From DASUPK01 sp963774305 (GTDB lineage: Bacteria > Actinomycetota > Thermoleophilia > Solirubrobacterales > 70-9): 64,000 bases of DNA. Below the pieces are notes generated by a model. That model was given only the letters and a program-made list of their open reading frames with translations. It did no database searches and was not told the origin of the DNA. Both the position numbers and the translations under genes were made by a program. Shown here one piece after another: positions 38,517 through 46,699 of the stretch; positions within the stretch are counted from its first letter, which is position 1; each line of letters opens with the position of its first letter. The stretch is taken from the NCBI GenBank assembly GCA_963774305.1, contig CAVZEM010000003.1, forward strand, positions 1-64,000, given 5' to 3'.

Positions 38517-39997
38517 GGGGCGGGCGCGTAGGCAGCCTCGCGGCGAGCCCGACTCTGGTCGGCGCGGTGACCGTGCTCGTGGTCGTGGTCGCGGTGTTCC
38601 TCTCCTACCAGGCCAACCAGGGCCTGCCGTTCGTCCCCACCTACAAGGTCTCCGCCCAGCTTCCCAACGCCGACACCCTCGTCCCGGGCAACGAGGTCCG
38701 GATCGGCGGCATCCGCGTCGGACAGATCAAGTCGATCGAGCCGGAGACGGTCGACAACGCTCCCTGCCCCAACGACCCGACGCGCCAGTGCACGACGCAG
38801 GTCGCCAAGGTGAACATGGAGCTCAACCAGGACATCGATCCGCTGCCCGAGAACTCGACCCTGGTGGTTCGCACCCGTTCGGCGCTGGGCCTCAAGTACC
38901 TCGAGATCGATCGCGGCAACTCGAGCCAGGGCTTCAAGCCCGGCGCCACGATCCCGGTCACCTCCGCTCGGCCCGAGCCGGTCGAGATCGACCAGGTCTT
39001 CAACATGTTCGATGACCCGACGCGGGTCGCGATCCAGCAGAACCTGCTCGAATTCGGAAACGCCCTGGCGGGGCGTGGGGTGGACCTGAACGAGGCGATC
39101 GGGCAGCTCAAGCCGCTGGTCCAGGTCCTCACCCCGGTGACGCGGAACCTGGCCGACCCGGCGACCGGGCTCGGGAACTTCGTTTCGTCGCTGTCGGCGA
39201 CGGCGGCCGAGGTGGCGCCGGTCGCGGAGATCCAGGGACAGCTGTTCGTCGATCTCGACACGACCTTCGGGGCGTTGGCCCGCGTCTCCCGGCCCTTCAT
39301 CCAGGAGTCCATCTCGAAGTCGCCGGCCGCGGAGGACACGGCGATCGCGACGCTCCCGACGATCCGCCCGTTCCTCGCCAACACGGCCAAGCTCTTCGGC
39401 GAGCTGACCCCCGGCTTCCAGGCGATCGCCCCCGTTCAGAAGGACGTCGGCGGCTCAGTGGTGGAGGGCGTCAAGGCGCTGGCGCTGGCGCCGGCTTTCA
39501 ACGCCCAGCTCGATCCCACGGCGCAGGCCCTGCTCAACCTCGCCAACAACTCGAGCGCGCGAGCGGGAATCAACGCGCTCACCGACTTCAATAACACGCT
39601 GAGCCCGCCGCTCCGCTTCATCACCCCGGCGCAGTCGGTCTGCAACTACGGCTCCCTGCTCTTCCGGAACGTCGCCAGCTTCCTCAGCTCCAACAGCGGA
39701 ATCGGGACCAGCCAGCGCTTCATCGTGCTGCAGCCGCCGCTCGGGCCGAACAGCGAGGTCGGGGCGAGCTCGGCGGCCGCGAACGGCGGCGGCCAGCCGT
39801 CCAACTTCCTCCACTACAACCCGTACCCGAACACGGCCGCGCCGGGGCAGACGTTCGAGTGCGAGGCGGGGAACGAGCCCTACACCGCGGGGCAGCAGGT
39901 CATCGGCAACGTCCCGGGCAACCAGGGGATCCGCACCGAAGGCCAGATCCTCCAGCAGGTCACGAAGAAGAAGTCGAAGAAGAAGGGCAAGAAGTGA
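38513..39997 (+). CDS. MCE family protein, third of six (MceC position)
   Basis: A 494-residue MCE protein. The anchor helix is LVGAVTVLVVVVAVFLSY (residues about 16-33). The MCE domain follows (YKVSAQLPNADTLVPGNEVR, IGGIRVGQIKSIEPE, RSALGLKYLEIDRG), with an insertion containing a cysteine pair (PCPNDPTRQC). A helical region (NLLEFGNALAGRGVDLNEAI) and a C-terminal region ending in a Lys-rich tail (VTKKKSKKKGKK) complete it. GTGA overlap with the upstream stop shows coupling. The tail resembles those of other secreted proteins in the window. Confidence 0.9.
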   Translation: MRGGRVGSLAASPTLVGAVTVLVVVVAVFLSYQANQGLPFVPTYKVSAQLPNADTLVPGNEVRIGGIRVGQIKSIEPETVDNAPCPNDPTRQCTTQVAKVNMELNQDIDPLPENSTLVVRTRSALGLKYLEIDRGNSSQGFKPGATIPVTSARPEPVEIDQVFNMFDDPTRVAIQQNLLEFGNALAGRGVDLNEAIGQLKPLVQVLTPVTRNLADPATGLGNFVSSLSATAAEVAPVAEIQGQLFVDLDTTFGALARVSRPFIQESISKSPAAEDTAIATLPTIRPFLANTAKLFGELTPGFQAIAPVQKDVGGSVVEGVKALALAPAFNAQLDPTAQALLNLANNSSARAGINALTDFNNTLSPPLRFITPAQSVCNYGSLLFRNVASFLSSNSGIGTSQRFIVLQPPLGPNSEVGASSAAANGGGQPSNFLHYNPYPNTAAPGQTFECEAGNEPYTAGQQVIGNVPGNQGIRTEGQILQQVTKKKSKKKGKK

Positions 39998-41580
39998 CGG
40001 ACGAGCGCACCAACAAGCCGCCCGTCTCTCCGCAGCCAAAGGACTACGACGAGCGGATCTACCGCAAGGGGAATCCGCCGCACCGGATCCGCAACGCGCT
40101 GATCCTGATCGTGCTCGCCGTCGCCGGGACCTATCTGGCGTGGACGAAGACGTTGCCCTTCCAGTCGCCCTACGAGCTCAAGGCGGTCTTCAAGAACGCG
40201 GCCAACATCCGCAAGGACTCGCCGGTGCGGATCGCGGGCGTGAACGTCGGCAAGGTCGAGAACATCAAGAGCGTCTGCGACAACGGCCTGACCGGGAACT
40301 GCGCCAGCAACTACTCCGAGGTCACCTTCACGGTCGATTCGAACGGCCAGCCGGTCCACAGCGACGCACAGATCGAGATCAGGCCGCGGATCTTCCTCGA
40401 GGGCAACTTCTTCCTCGACCTCAAGCCCGGCAGTCCGAGCGCCCACTCACTCTCGAGCGGTGACACGATTCCGCTGACCCAGACCTCGACGGCGGTCCAG
40501 CTCGATCAGATCCTCACCTCCCTCCAGGCGCCCGACCGGGCGAACCTGCAGAAGCTGCTGGAGGGGTACGGGACGGCCCTGACCCACAAGCCGACCGCGG
40601 CCGACGACGCGACCCAGGACCCGCTCGTCCAGGGGAAGACGGCCGCGGAGGCGATCAACCAGTCCTTCACCTATGGCCAGACCGCGGCGCGCGACTCCGC
40701 GATCGTCAACGAGGCGCTTCAGGGCACCTCGGAGCACGACCTCTCGAACCTGATCGCGGCCCAGGCGCGGGTGTTCGGGGCGCTCACCGGCCACGAGTCG
40801 CAGCTCCAGGGGTTGATCACGAACTTCAACACCGTCACCGGAGCGCTCGCCTCGGAGTCGGACAACCTGCGGCGGACGATCAAGCTGCTCGGTCCCACGC
40901 TCGCGATCGCCGAGCCCTCGCTGCGCCACACGAACGCGACGCTGCCCTACCTGCGGGCGTTCGCCCGCGATCTGACGCCCGGCATCCGCGAGCTGCCCGC
41001 CACGATCGCCGCCTCGCAGCCCTGGATCGACCAGACCGCGGCGCTCCTCGGCAAGAACGAGCTCGGCTACATCGCAAGCCAGCTCCGGGCCGCCGGCCCG
41101 GGCGCGGGCAAGTCCGTCGCCGACGGCAGGGGGCTCTTCTCGCAGATCGGCCTGCTGAGCGGCTGCGTCGACAACGAGCTGCTGCCGGCCGGCGACGTCG
41201 TGCTGAGCGACTCGGGCTCGGGCTACAACTTCAACACCGGCGTGCCGAACTTCAAGGAGTTCGGGTACGCCACCACCGGGCTCGCCGGGGAGAGCGGGAC
41301 GTTCGACGGCAACGGCCCGTCGCTGCGCTTCTTCTCCGCCGGCGGTCCGACGCCGCCGGGAGGCCCGGTCCCGAACCTCCGCTCCCCGGTCCCGGGTGCT
41401 GTCAGCACTCGCGGTAATGCGCTCTGGGGCGGTTCGACCACGCCTCCGATCGGGACCCGGCCGGGGCTCGGCTCGAAGCCGCCCTTCCGGACGGACGTCG
41501 CCTGCCAGAGCAACCCGCTCCCCGACCTGAATGGACCACTCGCGGCGCAGGGGCCGCCCGACCCGGCTTCGTATCCATGA
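39994..41580 (+). CDS. MCE family protein, fourth of six (MceD position)
   Basis: A 528-residue MCE protein with a longer cytoplasmic tail (about 35 residues), an anchor helix (RNALILIVLAVAGTYLAW) and an MCE domain (YELKAVFKNAANIRKDSPVR, IAGVNVGKVENIKSV, PRIFLEGNFFLDLKPG). The helical region contains LTGHESQLQGLITNFNTV. The last 120 residues are Gly/Pro-rich. The start is GTG 39994, overlapping the upstream stop; the longer open frame before it lies inside that gene. Same operon and function as its neighbours. Confidence 0.9.
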   Translation: MTDERTNKPPVSPQPKDYDERIYRKGNPPHRIRNALILIVLAVAGTYLAWTKTLPFQSPYELKAVFKNAANIRKDSPVRIAGVNVGKVENIKSVCDNGLTGNCASNYSEVTFTVDSNGQPVHSDAQIEIRPRIFLEGNFFLDLKPGSPSAHSLSSGDTIPLTQTSTAVQLDQILTSLQAPDRANLQKLLEGYGTALTHKPTAADDATQDPLVQGKTAAEAINQSFTYGQTAARDSAIVNEALQGTSEHDLSNLIAAQARVFGALTGHESQLQGLITNFNTVTGALASESDNLRRTIKLLGPTLAIAEPSLRHTNATLPYLRAFARDLTPGIRELPATIAASQPWIDQTAALLGKNELGYIASQLRAAGPGAGKSVADGRGLFSQIGLLSGCVDNELLPAGDVVLSDSGSGYNFNTGVPNFKEFGYATTGLAGESGTFDGNGPSLRFFSAGGPTPPGGPVPNLRSPVPGAVSTRGNALWGGSTTPPIGTRPGLGSKPPFRTDVACQSNPLPDLNGPLAAQGPPDPASYP

Positions 41581-42905
41581 GACGCGCCCTGAGAGCACAC
41601 CTCCGCGACGTCCTGGCCATCATCGGCCTGGTCCTGGCCGGCCTGTTCGCCGTCACCGTGATCCTGATCAATCAGCGGGCCGTCCTGCCGAGCTGGGTGC
41701 CGCTGATCGGGACCGACCGCTTCGAGCTCAAGGCGAACTTCTCCACGGCACAGGCGGTCACGCCGGGACAGGGCCAGTCGGTCGACATCGCGGGCATCAA
41801 GGTCGGCGAGGTAAGCAGCGTGACCCTCCAGGACGGGCATGCCGTGGTGGGGATGGAGGTCAACAACAAGTACGCGCCGCTGATCCACGAAAACTCCTCG
41901 CTGCTGCTCCGGCCGAAGACCGGCCTCAACGACATGGTGGTCGAGGTCGACCCGGGGACCCAGGGCTCGCCCGAGGTCAAGGAGGGATCGACGATCCCGC
42001 TCGCCTCGACGCAGCCGAACGTCGCCCCCGATCAGATCCTCGCCTCTCTGGACGCGGACACCCAGCAGTTCCTGAAGCTCCTGCTGGCCAATGGGGCGGA
42101 GGCACTCGATCCGGCTCAGGGCCGGGACGTGAAGCTCTCCAACGCCCTGCGGCGCCTGGATCCGCTCGCGAAGTACATCTCCGAGATCTCCGGCTCACTG
42201 GCGTCCCGCCGCCAGAACATCGCGAATTCCATCCACAACTTCCAGCTCCTCTCCACCGAGCTCGGCAACCGCGATCAGGACCTGGTCAACTTCGTCGACT
42301 CCTCCGACGCCGTGCTCAACTCGTTCGCGAAAGAGCAGGCCTCGATCCGGAGCGCCGTCCAGGAGCTGCCGGGAACCCTCAAGGAGGCCAAGGGCGCGCT
42401 GACCTCCGCCAACAACCTCGCGCTCCAGTCCGGGCCGGCGCTCAGGAAGCTCCTGCCGAGCGCCAAGGGCACGGCACCCGCCCTGCGCGCCCTGCGCCCC
42501 TTCTTCCAGCAGACGGCCGGGCCGATCGAGAACCAGATCAGGCCCTTCACCCAGCAGGTCGCCAGTCCGGTGACCCACGTCGCCCAGATCTCTCAGGCCC
42601 TAGGCACCGCCACCCCCGGCCTGAAGACCGGCTTCACCGACCTCAACCTGGGGCTCAACGCCCTGGCCTACAACCCGCCGGGGTCGGATGAGGGCTTCCT
42701 CTTCTACGTCCCCTGGCTGAACCACAACCTGACCGCCGACTACCTGCTCCAGGACGCATACGGGCCGATCCGCCGCGGCCTCGTCCTGGTCAGCTGCTCG
42801 ACCGCCTTCGTGGCGGACGCCGTGCTCGTCGCCGAGCCGTATCTGCGTCTCCTCTACCAGCTCACCGGTTCGCCTCGTCCCAAGGCCATCCCGGGGTGCA
42901 CGTAA
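41577..42905 (+). CDS. MCE family protein, fifth of six (MceE position)
   Basis: A 442-residue MCE protein, the shortest of the set. The anchor helix is VLAIIGLVLAGLFAVTVILI (residues about 12-31). The MCE domain reads FELKANFSTAQAVTPGQGQS, VDIAGIKVGEVSSVTLQD and RPKTGLNDMVVEVDPG. The helical region includes NFVDSSDAVLNSFAKEQASI. In mycobacteria the fifth chain is usually a lipoprotein; no lipobox is visible here, so it is anchored by its helix. The ATG overlaps the upstream stop (ATGA). Confidence 0.9.
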   Translation: MRRALRAHLRDVLAIIGLVLAGLFAVTVILINQRAVLPSWVPLIGTDRFELKANFSTAQAVTPGQGQSVDIAGIKVGEVSSVTLQDGHAVVGMEVNNKYAPLIHENSSLLLRPKTGLNDMVVEVDPGTQGSPEVKEGSTIPLASTQPNVAPDQILASLDADTQQFLKLLLANGAEALDPAQGRDVKLSNALRRLDPLAKYISEISGSLASRRQNIANSIHNFQLLSTELGNRDQDLVNFVDSSDAVLNSFAKEQASIRSAVQELPGTLKEAKGALTSANNLALQSGPALRKLLPSAKGTAPALRALRPFFQQTAGPIENQIRPFTQQVASPVTHVAQISQALGTATPGLKTGFTDLNLGLNALAYNPPGSDEGFLFYVPWLNHNLTADYLLQDAYGPIRRGLVLVSCSTAFVADAVLVAEPYLRLLYQLTGSPRPKAIPGCT

Positions 42906-44479
42906 TGGGCCTGCGCGCACCGACAGCGGGACAGATCGCCGTCGCGGTGGCCTTCGCGTTCTCGTGCTTCGGGCTGCTGCTCTTCCTCTGGGCGACCTTC
43001 GGCGGGCCCGTGCCGCTGAAGCCCGAGGGCTACCGGATCAAGGTGCCGGTCAGCGAGGCGTCGCAGCTGGCGCAGGAGTCGGACGTCCGAATCCACAACG
43101 TCTCGGTCGGCAAGGTGAAGTCGATCGACCTGGAGAACTCGGGCCCGAACAAGGACCTCGCGGTCGCGACCCTCGAGATCAACAGCTCATACGCGCCGAT
43201 CCCGGCCGACACCCGCGCGATGCTGAGAGAAAAGACGCTGCTCGGCGAGACCTACGTCGAGCTCACGCAGGGCGACCGCAACGGGCCGAAGCTGCCGGAG
43301 GGGGGAACCCTGCCCAGGGCGCAGGTGCAGCCATCGGTCCAGCTGGACGAGATCTTCAGGACCTTCGACTCTAAGACCCGGGCGGCATTCCAGACGTGGA
43401 TGCAGCAACTCGCCATAGCCAGCGCCGGGAGGGGCGCGGACCTGAGCGCGGCGATCGCGAACCTCACCCCCTTCGCCGAGGACGCCAACAAGGTCCTGCG
43501 CGTGCTCGACACGCAGCAGGGAGCGGTCCAGCAGCTCGTCCGCAACGCCGGCGAGGTCTTCGGCGCCCTCAGCGAGCGGCAGGGTCAGCTGCAGGGACTG
43601 ATCCGAAACTCCGGGATCGTCTTCCACACGACCGCGGTCCGCAACCAGGACCTCGAGGCCACCTTCAGGGCGCTGCCGACCTTCCTGGACGAGTCGCGGT
43701 TGACGCTCAACCGCCTCTCGACCTTCTCCAAGAACGCGAACCCGGTGATCACGCAGCTCCATCCGGCGGCCCGGGCGCTGAGCAAGGACCTGAAACCGTT
43801 GGCCAAGGTCGCCCCGGACTTCAGGGGCTTCTTCGTCGGGCTGCGGAAGACCGAGAAGAGGGCCGTCACCGGGCTGCCCTCCCTACAGAAGCTCCTGAAC
43901 GCCGACCTGCCGCCCCTGCTCGACCAGCTGGTCCCGTTCACCCGCCAGCTCACGCCGATCGTCGCGGAGATCGGCCGCTACCAGCACGACATCACCGGCT
44001 TCCTCGGGAACGTCACCGGCGCCACGGAGGCTCAGATCAGCACCGAGGCCGGCGTCCTCTCGCACTACATCCGCAGCTCGGCGCCGCTCTATCCGGAGGA
44101 CCTGGGCATGTTCGGGCCCAACGCGGCCAGCGAGCACCGCCTGGCGTACTCGCGGACCAATCCTTACGTCGCCCCCAACAGCGCCCTCAACGTGGCCAAC
44201 GGGATGCTCACCTTCGACACCCGCCCCTGCGCGAGCCCCCCGGGGCTGACCGTGGGCCTGGGGCCGGATGCCACCTACACGGGCAACCCGAACTTCGCCA
44301 ATCGCTCCACCTTCGACAGCCCGCAGGAGCTCCTGGACGAGCTGAAGAGCACGGCGTTCCGCTCGCAGACGGACAGCTCGACGCTGCCGGCCGTGCCGTG
44401 CACGAAGCAGCCGGCTCAGCCTTCGCTCGGACAGGTCAGCGAGTCGACCGACTACACGCACGTCTACGCGAATCCGTGA
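42905..44479 (+). CDS. MCE family protein, sixth of six (MceF position)
   Basis: A 524-residue MCE protein. The anchor helix is IAVAVAFAFSCFGLLLFLW. The MCE domain reads YRIKVPVSEASQLAQESDVR, IHNVSVGKVKSIDLEN and EKTLLGETYVELTQGD. A long helical part with LSERQGQLQGLIRNSGIVF follows. I start at ATG 42905, which shares one base with the upstream stop (TAATG), rather than GTG 42896. It ends the operon. A promoter for a secreted protein follows within 183 nt. Confidence 0.9.
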   Translation: MGLRAPTAGQIAVAVAFAFSCFGLLLFLWATFGGPVPLKPEGYRIKVPVSEASQLAQESDVRIHNVSVGKVKSIDLENSGPNKDLAVATLEINSSYAPIPADTRAMLREKTLLGETYVELTQGDRNGPKLPEGGTLPRAQVQPSVQLDEIFRTFDSKTRAAFQTWMQQLAIASAGRGADLSAAIANLTPFAEDANKVLRVLDTQQGAVQQLVRNAGEVFGALSERQGQLQGLIRNSGIVFHTTAVRNQDLEATFRALPTFLDESRLTLNRLSTFSKNANPVITQLHPAARALSKDLKPLAKVAPDFRGFFVGLRKTEKRAVTGLPSLQKLLNADLPPLLDQLVPFTRQLTPIVAEIGRYQHDITGFLGNVTGATEAQISTEAGVLSHYIRSSAPLYPEDLGMFGPNAASEHRLAYSRTNPYVAPNSALNVANGMLTFDTRPCASPPGLTVGLGPDATYTGNPNFANRSTFDSPQELLDELKSTAFRSQTDSSTLPAVPCTKQPAQPSLGQVSESTDYTHVYANP

Positions 44480-44662
44480 TCCCGACGATCGCTGCTTCAA
44501 ACCGCATTACCGAGTAATTCGGTCGCCGAGTTTCGTGCAGGACAACCGCACAACTAAGCCCATTTCGCTGTGTTAGGTTCAGCGACAGAAGGCAGATCCA
44601 AGGGCTGGCGGCACTGCAATTGGGGTAGTCGCCAGGGATATGCCCAAAGGAAAAGGAGTGGT

Positions 44663-45355
44663 ATGCGTAACCGCAAGTATCTGATCGGCGCCTTGGTGGG
44701 CGTCCTCGGGGTGTTTGCTTTTTCGAGCACCGCCTCGGCCGTTCCCACCTCACAAACGCTGCAGACGACGCTCGCGCCGGCGAAGCAGAGCAAGAAGACG
44801 TTCGGCGGCGTCTCGCTTCACAACATCATCGGCACGAACTTCGACAACTTCGCGACCTCGCAGTCGCCGAAGACGACGACGTTCACGATTGACCCGAACG
44901 TGAAGTTCGTGAACGGGAATGTCCCGCCCTGCGCGCTCAGCTCGGTTCAGGGCAAGTTCACCGCACAGGCCCAGGCCGCCTGCCCCCAGAGCATCACGGG
45001 CGGAGGCTCGGTCGAGGTGAACGGTGGGGCGGTCGGCGGAACCGTGACGTTCTTCAGTGGCGGTCCGACCACGATCTACGTGCAGACCGACATCGGTCCC
45101 GGTGCGACGAGCCTCACGATCATCGGAACCATTCAGGGCAAGCAGCTCGTGTTCAGCAACATCCCGAACACGCCTGGCCTCGTCCTGTCGAAGTTCGACA
45201 CCACGTTCAACAAGCGTAAGACGGGCAAGAGCTCGTACTACGTGATGGCCCGCTGCAAGAAGTCGAAGTGGAACACCAGTGAGTCCACCAACTTCTACAG
45301 CGGCGAGACGCTCAGCGCCTCGTCCAGCATGAAGTGCAAGCAGAAGAAGAAGTAG
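44663..45355 (+). CDS. Secreted protein, paralogue of the gene at 17607-18308
   Basis: A 230-residue exported protein that lines up end to end with the one at 17607-18308. Shared blocks include TSQTLQTTLAPAKQSKKTFG, KFVNGNVPPCALS, QAQAACPQSITGGGSVEVNG, FSNIPNTPGLVLSKFDTTFN and ESTNFYSGETLSASSS. A signal peptide (YLIGALVGVLGVFAFSSTAS) is cleaved near ASAV. The mature part looks like a beta-rich domain with conserved cysteines and a basic end (KCKQKKK). ATG 44663 follows AAAGGAAAAGGAG. Function unknown. It is a single-gene unit with its own terminator. Confidence 0.85.
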   Translation: MRNRKYLIGALVGVLGVFAFSSTASAVPTSQTLQTTLAPAKQSKKTFGGVSLHNIIGTNFDNFATSQSPKTTTFTIDPNVKFVNGNVPPCALSSVQGKFTAQAQAACPQSITGGGSVEVNGGAVGGTVTFFSGGPTTIYVQTDIGPGATSLTIIGTIQGKQLVFSNIPNTPGLVLSKFDTTFNKRKTGKSSYYVMARCKKSKWNTSESTNFYSGETLSASSSMKCKQKKK

Positions 45356-45381
45356 GCACTTTCGCCGGTTGTTGAAGTCGT

Positions 45382-45411
45382 GAAAGGGGCGGCCTTCGGG
45401 CCGCCCCTTTC
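45382..45411 (+). terminator. Rho-independent terminator
   Basis: GAAAGGGGCGGCC, a TTCG-type loop and GGCCGCCCCTTTC are followed by TTTTAG, 26 nt after the secreted-protein stop. It separates this gene from the riboswitch operon. Confidence 0.85.
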
Positions 45412-45436
45412 TTTTAGGATCAACCGACCCATTAAC

Positions 45437-45619
45437 GGCCGGTGGTCAAGGGAAGTCCGGTGAGAAACCGGCGCGGTCCCGCCACTGTGACCGGGCCAAC
45501 ACCAAACGGCGGCTGCTCCGCATCCGCCTTGGGCCTGAGGCAAAGCCACTGGGGAGTCCACGACTCCCTGGGAAGGCGCCTCAGTCGAGCCCGGAAAGCC
45601 AGGAGACCTGTCCCCGGCC
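45437..45619 (+). ncRNA. Cobalamin (B12) riboswitch
   Basis: Conserved parts of the class appear in order: GGTCAAGGGAAGTCCGGTG, then CGGTCCCGCCACTGTGACC (the B12-box region), AAAGCCACTGGG, CTGGGAAGG and GGAAAGCCAGGAGACC. Outer strands GGCCGG (45437-45442) and CCGGCC (45614-45619) close P1. It stands directly before the ATG at 45656 and should switch off the B12 uptake operon when adenosylcobalamin or a related cobalamin is present. Confidence 0.93.
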
Positions 45620-45650
45620 AGCCAACACGACCCTCGAGGAAGGGGTGGCT
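45620..45650 (+). promoter_or_regulatory. Hairpin holding the Shine-Dalgarno sequence after the riboswitch
   Basis: AGCCA (45620-45624) can pair with TGGCT (45646-45650), and CCCT (45631-45634) with AGGG (45641-45644). The purine-rich GAGGAAGGGG ribosome binding site lies in this structure. This suggests translational control; it is a fold read by eye. Confidence 0.45.
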
Positions 45651-45655
45651 CACGG

Positions 45656-46699
45656 ATGAGAATCACTGTCTCGATTGCGGCGCTGGCGTCGCTGATCGCG
45701 CTTGCCGCGCTTGGCCCGGCCGGTGCCGGGGCGAGCGTCGGCGCGGACCTCCGCGTGGTCGGCCCGGGCGGCCAGCTCGACGACCTCACCCAGTACAGCG
45801 ACACCACGACCATGCCGACCAACCCGCAGGCCGAGTGTTTCGGCGCGGGCAGCGGCGGCTCCGGCCAGGGCGTCACGGTCCCGGGCGCGAACGCGCTCGG
45901 CATCGTCGTCGAGGCCGCCAAGAGCCGGAACCAGCTGAACCCCATGCTGTTGACGGACACCTTCGTCTCGCAGGGCTTCGGCCTGGGTGTCTGCGGCATC
46001 GGCGGACAGGTGGCCTCCGGTTCGGCCTTCTGGTACACGAAGGTGGACCACACGGGCCTACAGGTCGGGGGCTCGCAGTTCCCGATCCATGCCGGTCAGC
46101 AGGTGCTCTGGTACCTGGCCCCGAACTTCCCGGCGCCCGCGGAGCTGGTGCTCAGCGCGCCGGAACGCGAGCCGGTCGGGGCACCGTTCCCCGTTCAGGT
46201 GCTCGCCTACGCGGATGACGGCACGTCCACGCCGGCCGCAGGCGCGATCGTCTCGGGGAGCGGTCCGCCGGTCACGACCGACACCTCGGGGAACGCGCTC
46301 GTCAGCGTCAGCGGGATCGGTCCGCGGCAGATCCAGGCGACGCTCGGCGACGACATCCCGAGCGCGCTGACCTCGATCTGCTCGTTCGACAACGTCACCG
46401 ATTGTGCGGCGGAGCGGGGACGGCTGATCGTCGGCTCCGACGACGCCGACGACATCGGCGGGACGCTCGGCGACGACCAGATCAAGCCGCGAGCCGGGGA
46501 CGATGGCGTTCGCGCGCTGGCCGGCAATGACCGGATCGACGTCCGTGGCGGCGGCAAGGATCGCGTCAACTGCGGCGGCGGCACCGACTCCGTCAAGGCC
46601 GACAAGAAGGACAAGCTCGCCAAGAACTGCGAGCAGCGCAGCCGTGGCGGCAAGAAGCACAAGCACGGCAAGCACAAGGGGAAGGGCAAGAAGAGGTGA
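45656..46699 (+). CDS. Secreted DUF4430 (transcobalamin-like beta domain) protein with RTX-like repeats
   Basis: A 347-residue exported protein, first gene of the riboswitch operon. After a signal peptide (SIAALASLIALAALGPA), residues about 30-160 resemble DUF4430 (DLRVVGPGGQLDDLTQYSD, FWYTKVDHTGLQVGG, HAGQQVLWYLAPN), the domain related to the cobalamin-binding beta domain of transcobalamin and intrinsic factor. A beta-sandwich segment (about 165-240) is followed by calcium-binding-like repeats (GGTLGDDQIKPRAGDDGVRA, LAGNDRIDVRGGGKDRV) and a very basic end (KKHKHGKHKGKGKKR) that may hold it to the cell wall. Likely a surface B12 capture protein. The match to DUF4430 is less sharp than in the next gene. 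Confidence 0.8.
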   Translation: MRITVSIAALASLIALAALGPAGAGASVGADLRVVGPGGQLDDLTQYSDTTTMPTNPQAECFGAGSGGSGQGVTVPGANALGIVVEAAKSRNQLNPMLLTDTFVSQGFGLGVCGIGGQVASGSAFWYTKVDHTGLQVGGSQFPIHAGQQVLWYLAPNFPAPAELVLSAPEREPVGAPFPVQVLAYADDGTSTPAAGAIVSGSGPPVTTDTSGNALVSVSGIGPRQIQATLGDDIPSALTSICSFDNVTDCAAERGRLIVGSDDADDIGGTLGDDQIKPRAGDDGVRALAGNDRIDVRGGGKDRVNCGGGTDSVKADKKDKLAKNCEQRSRGGKKHKHGKHKGKGKKR

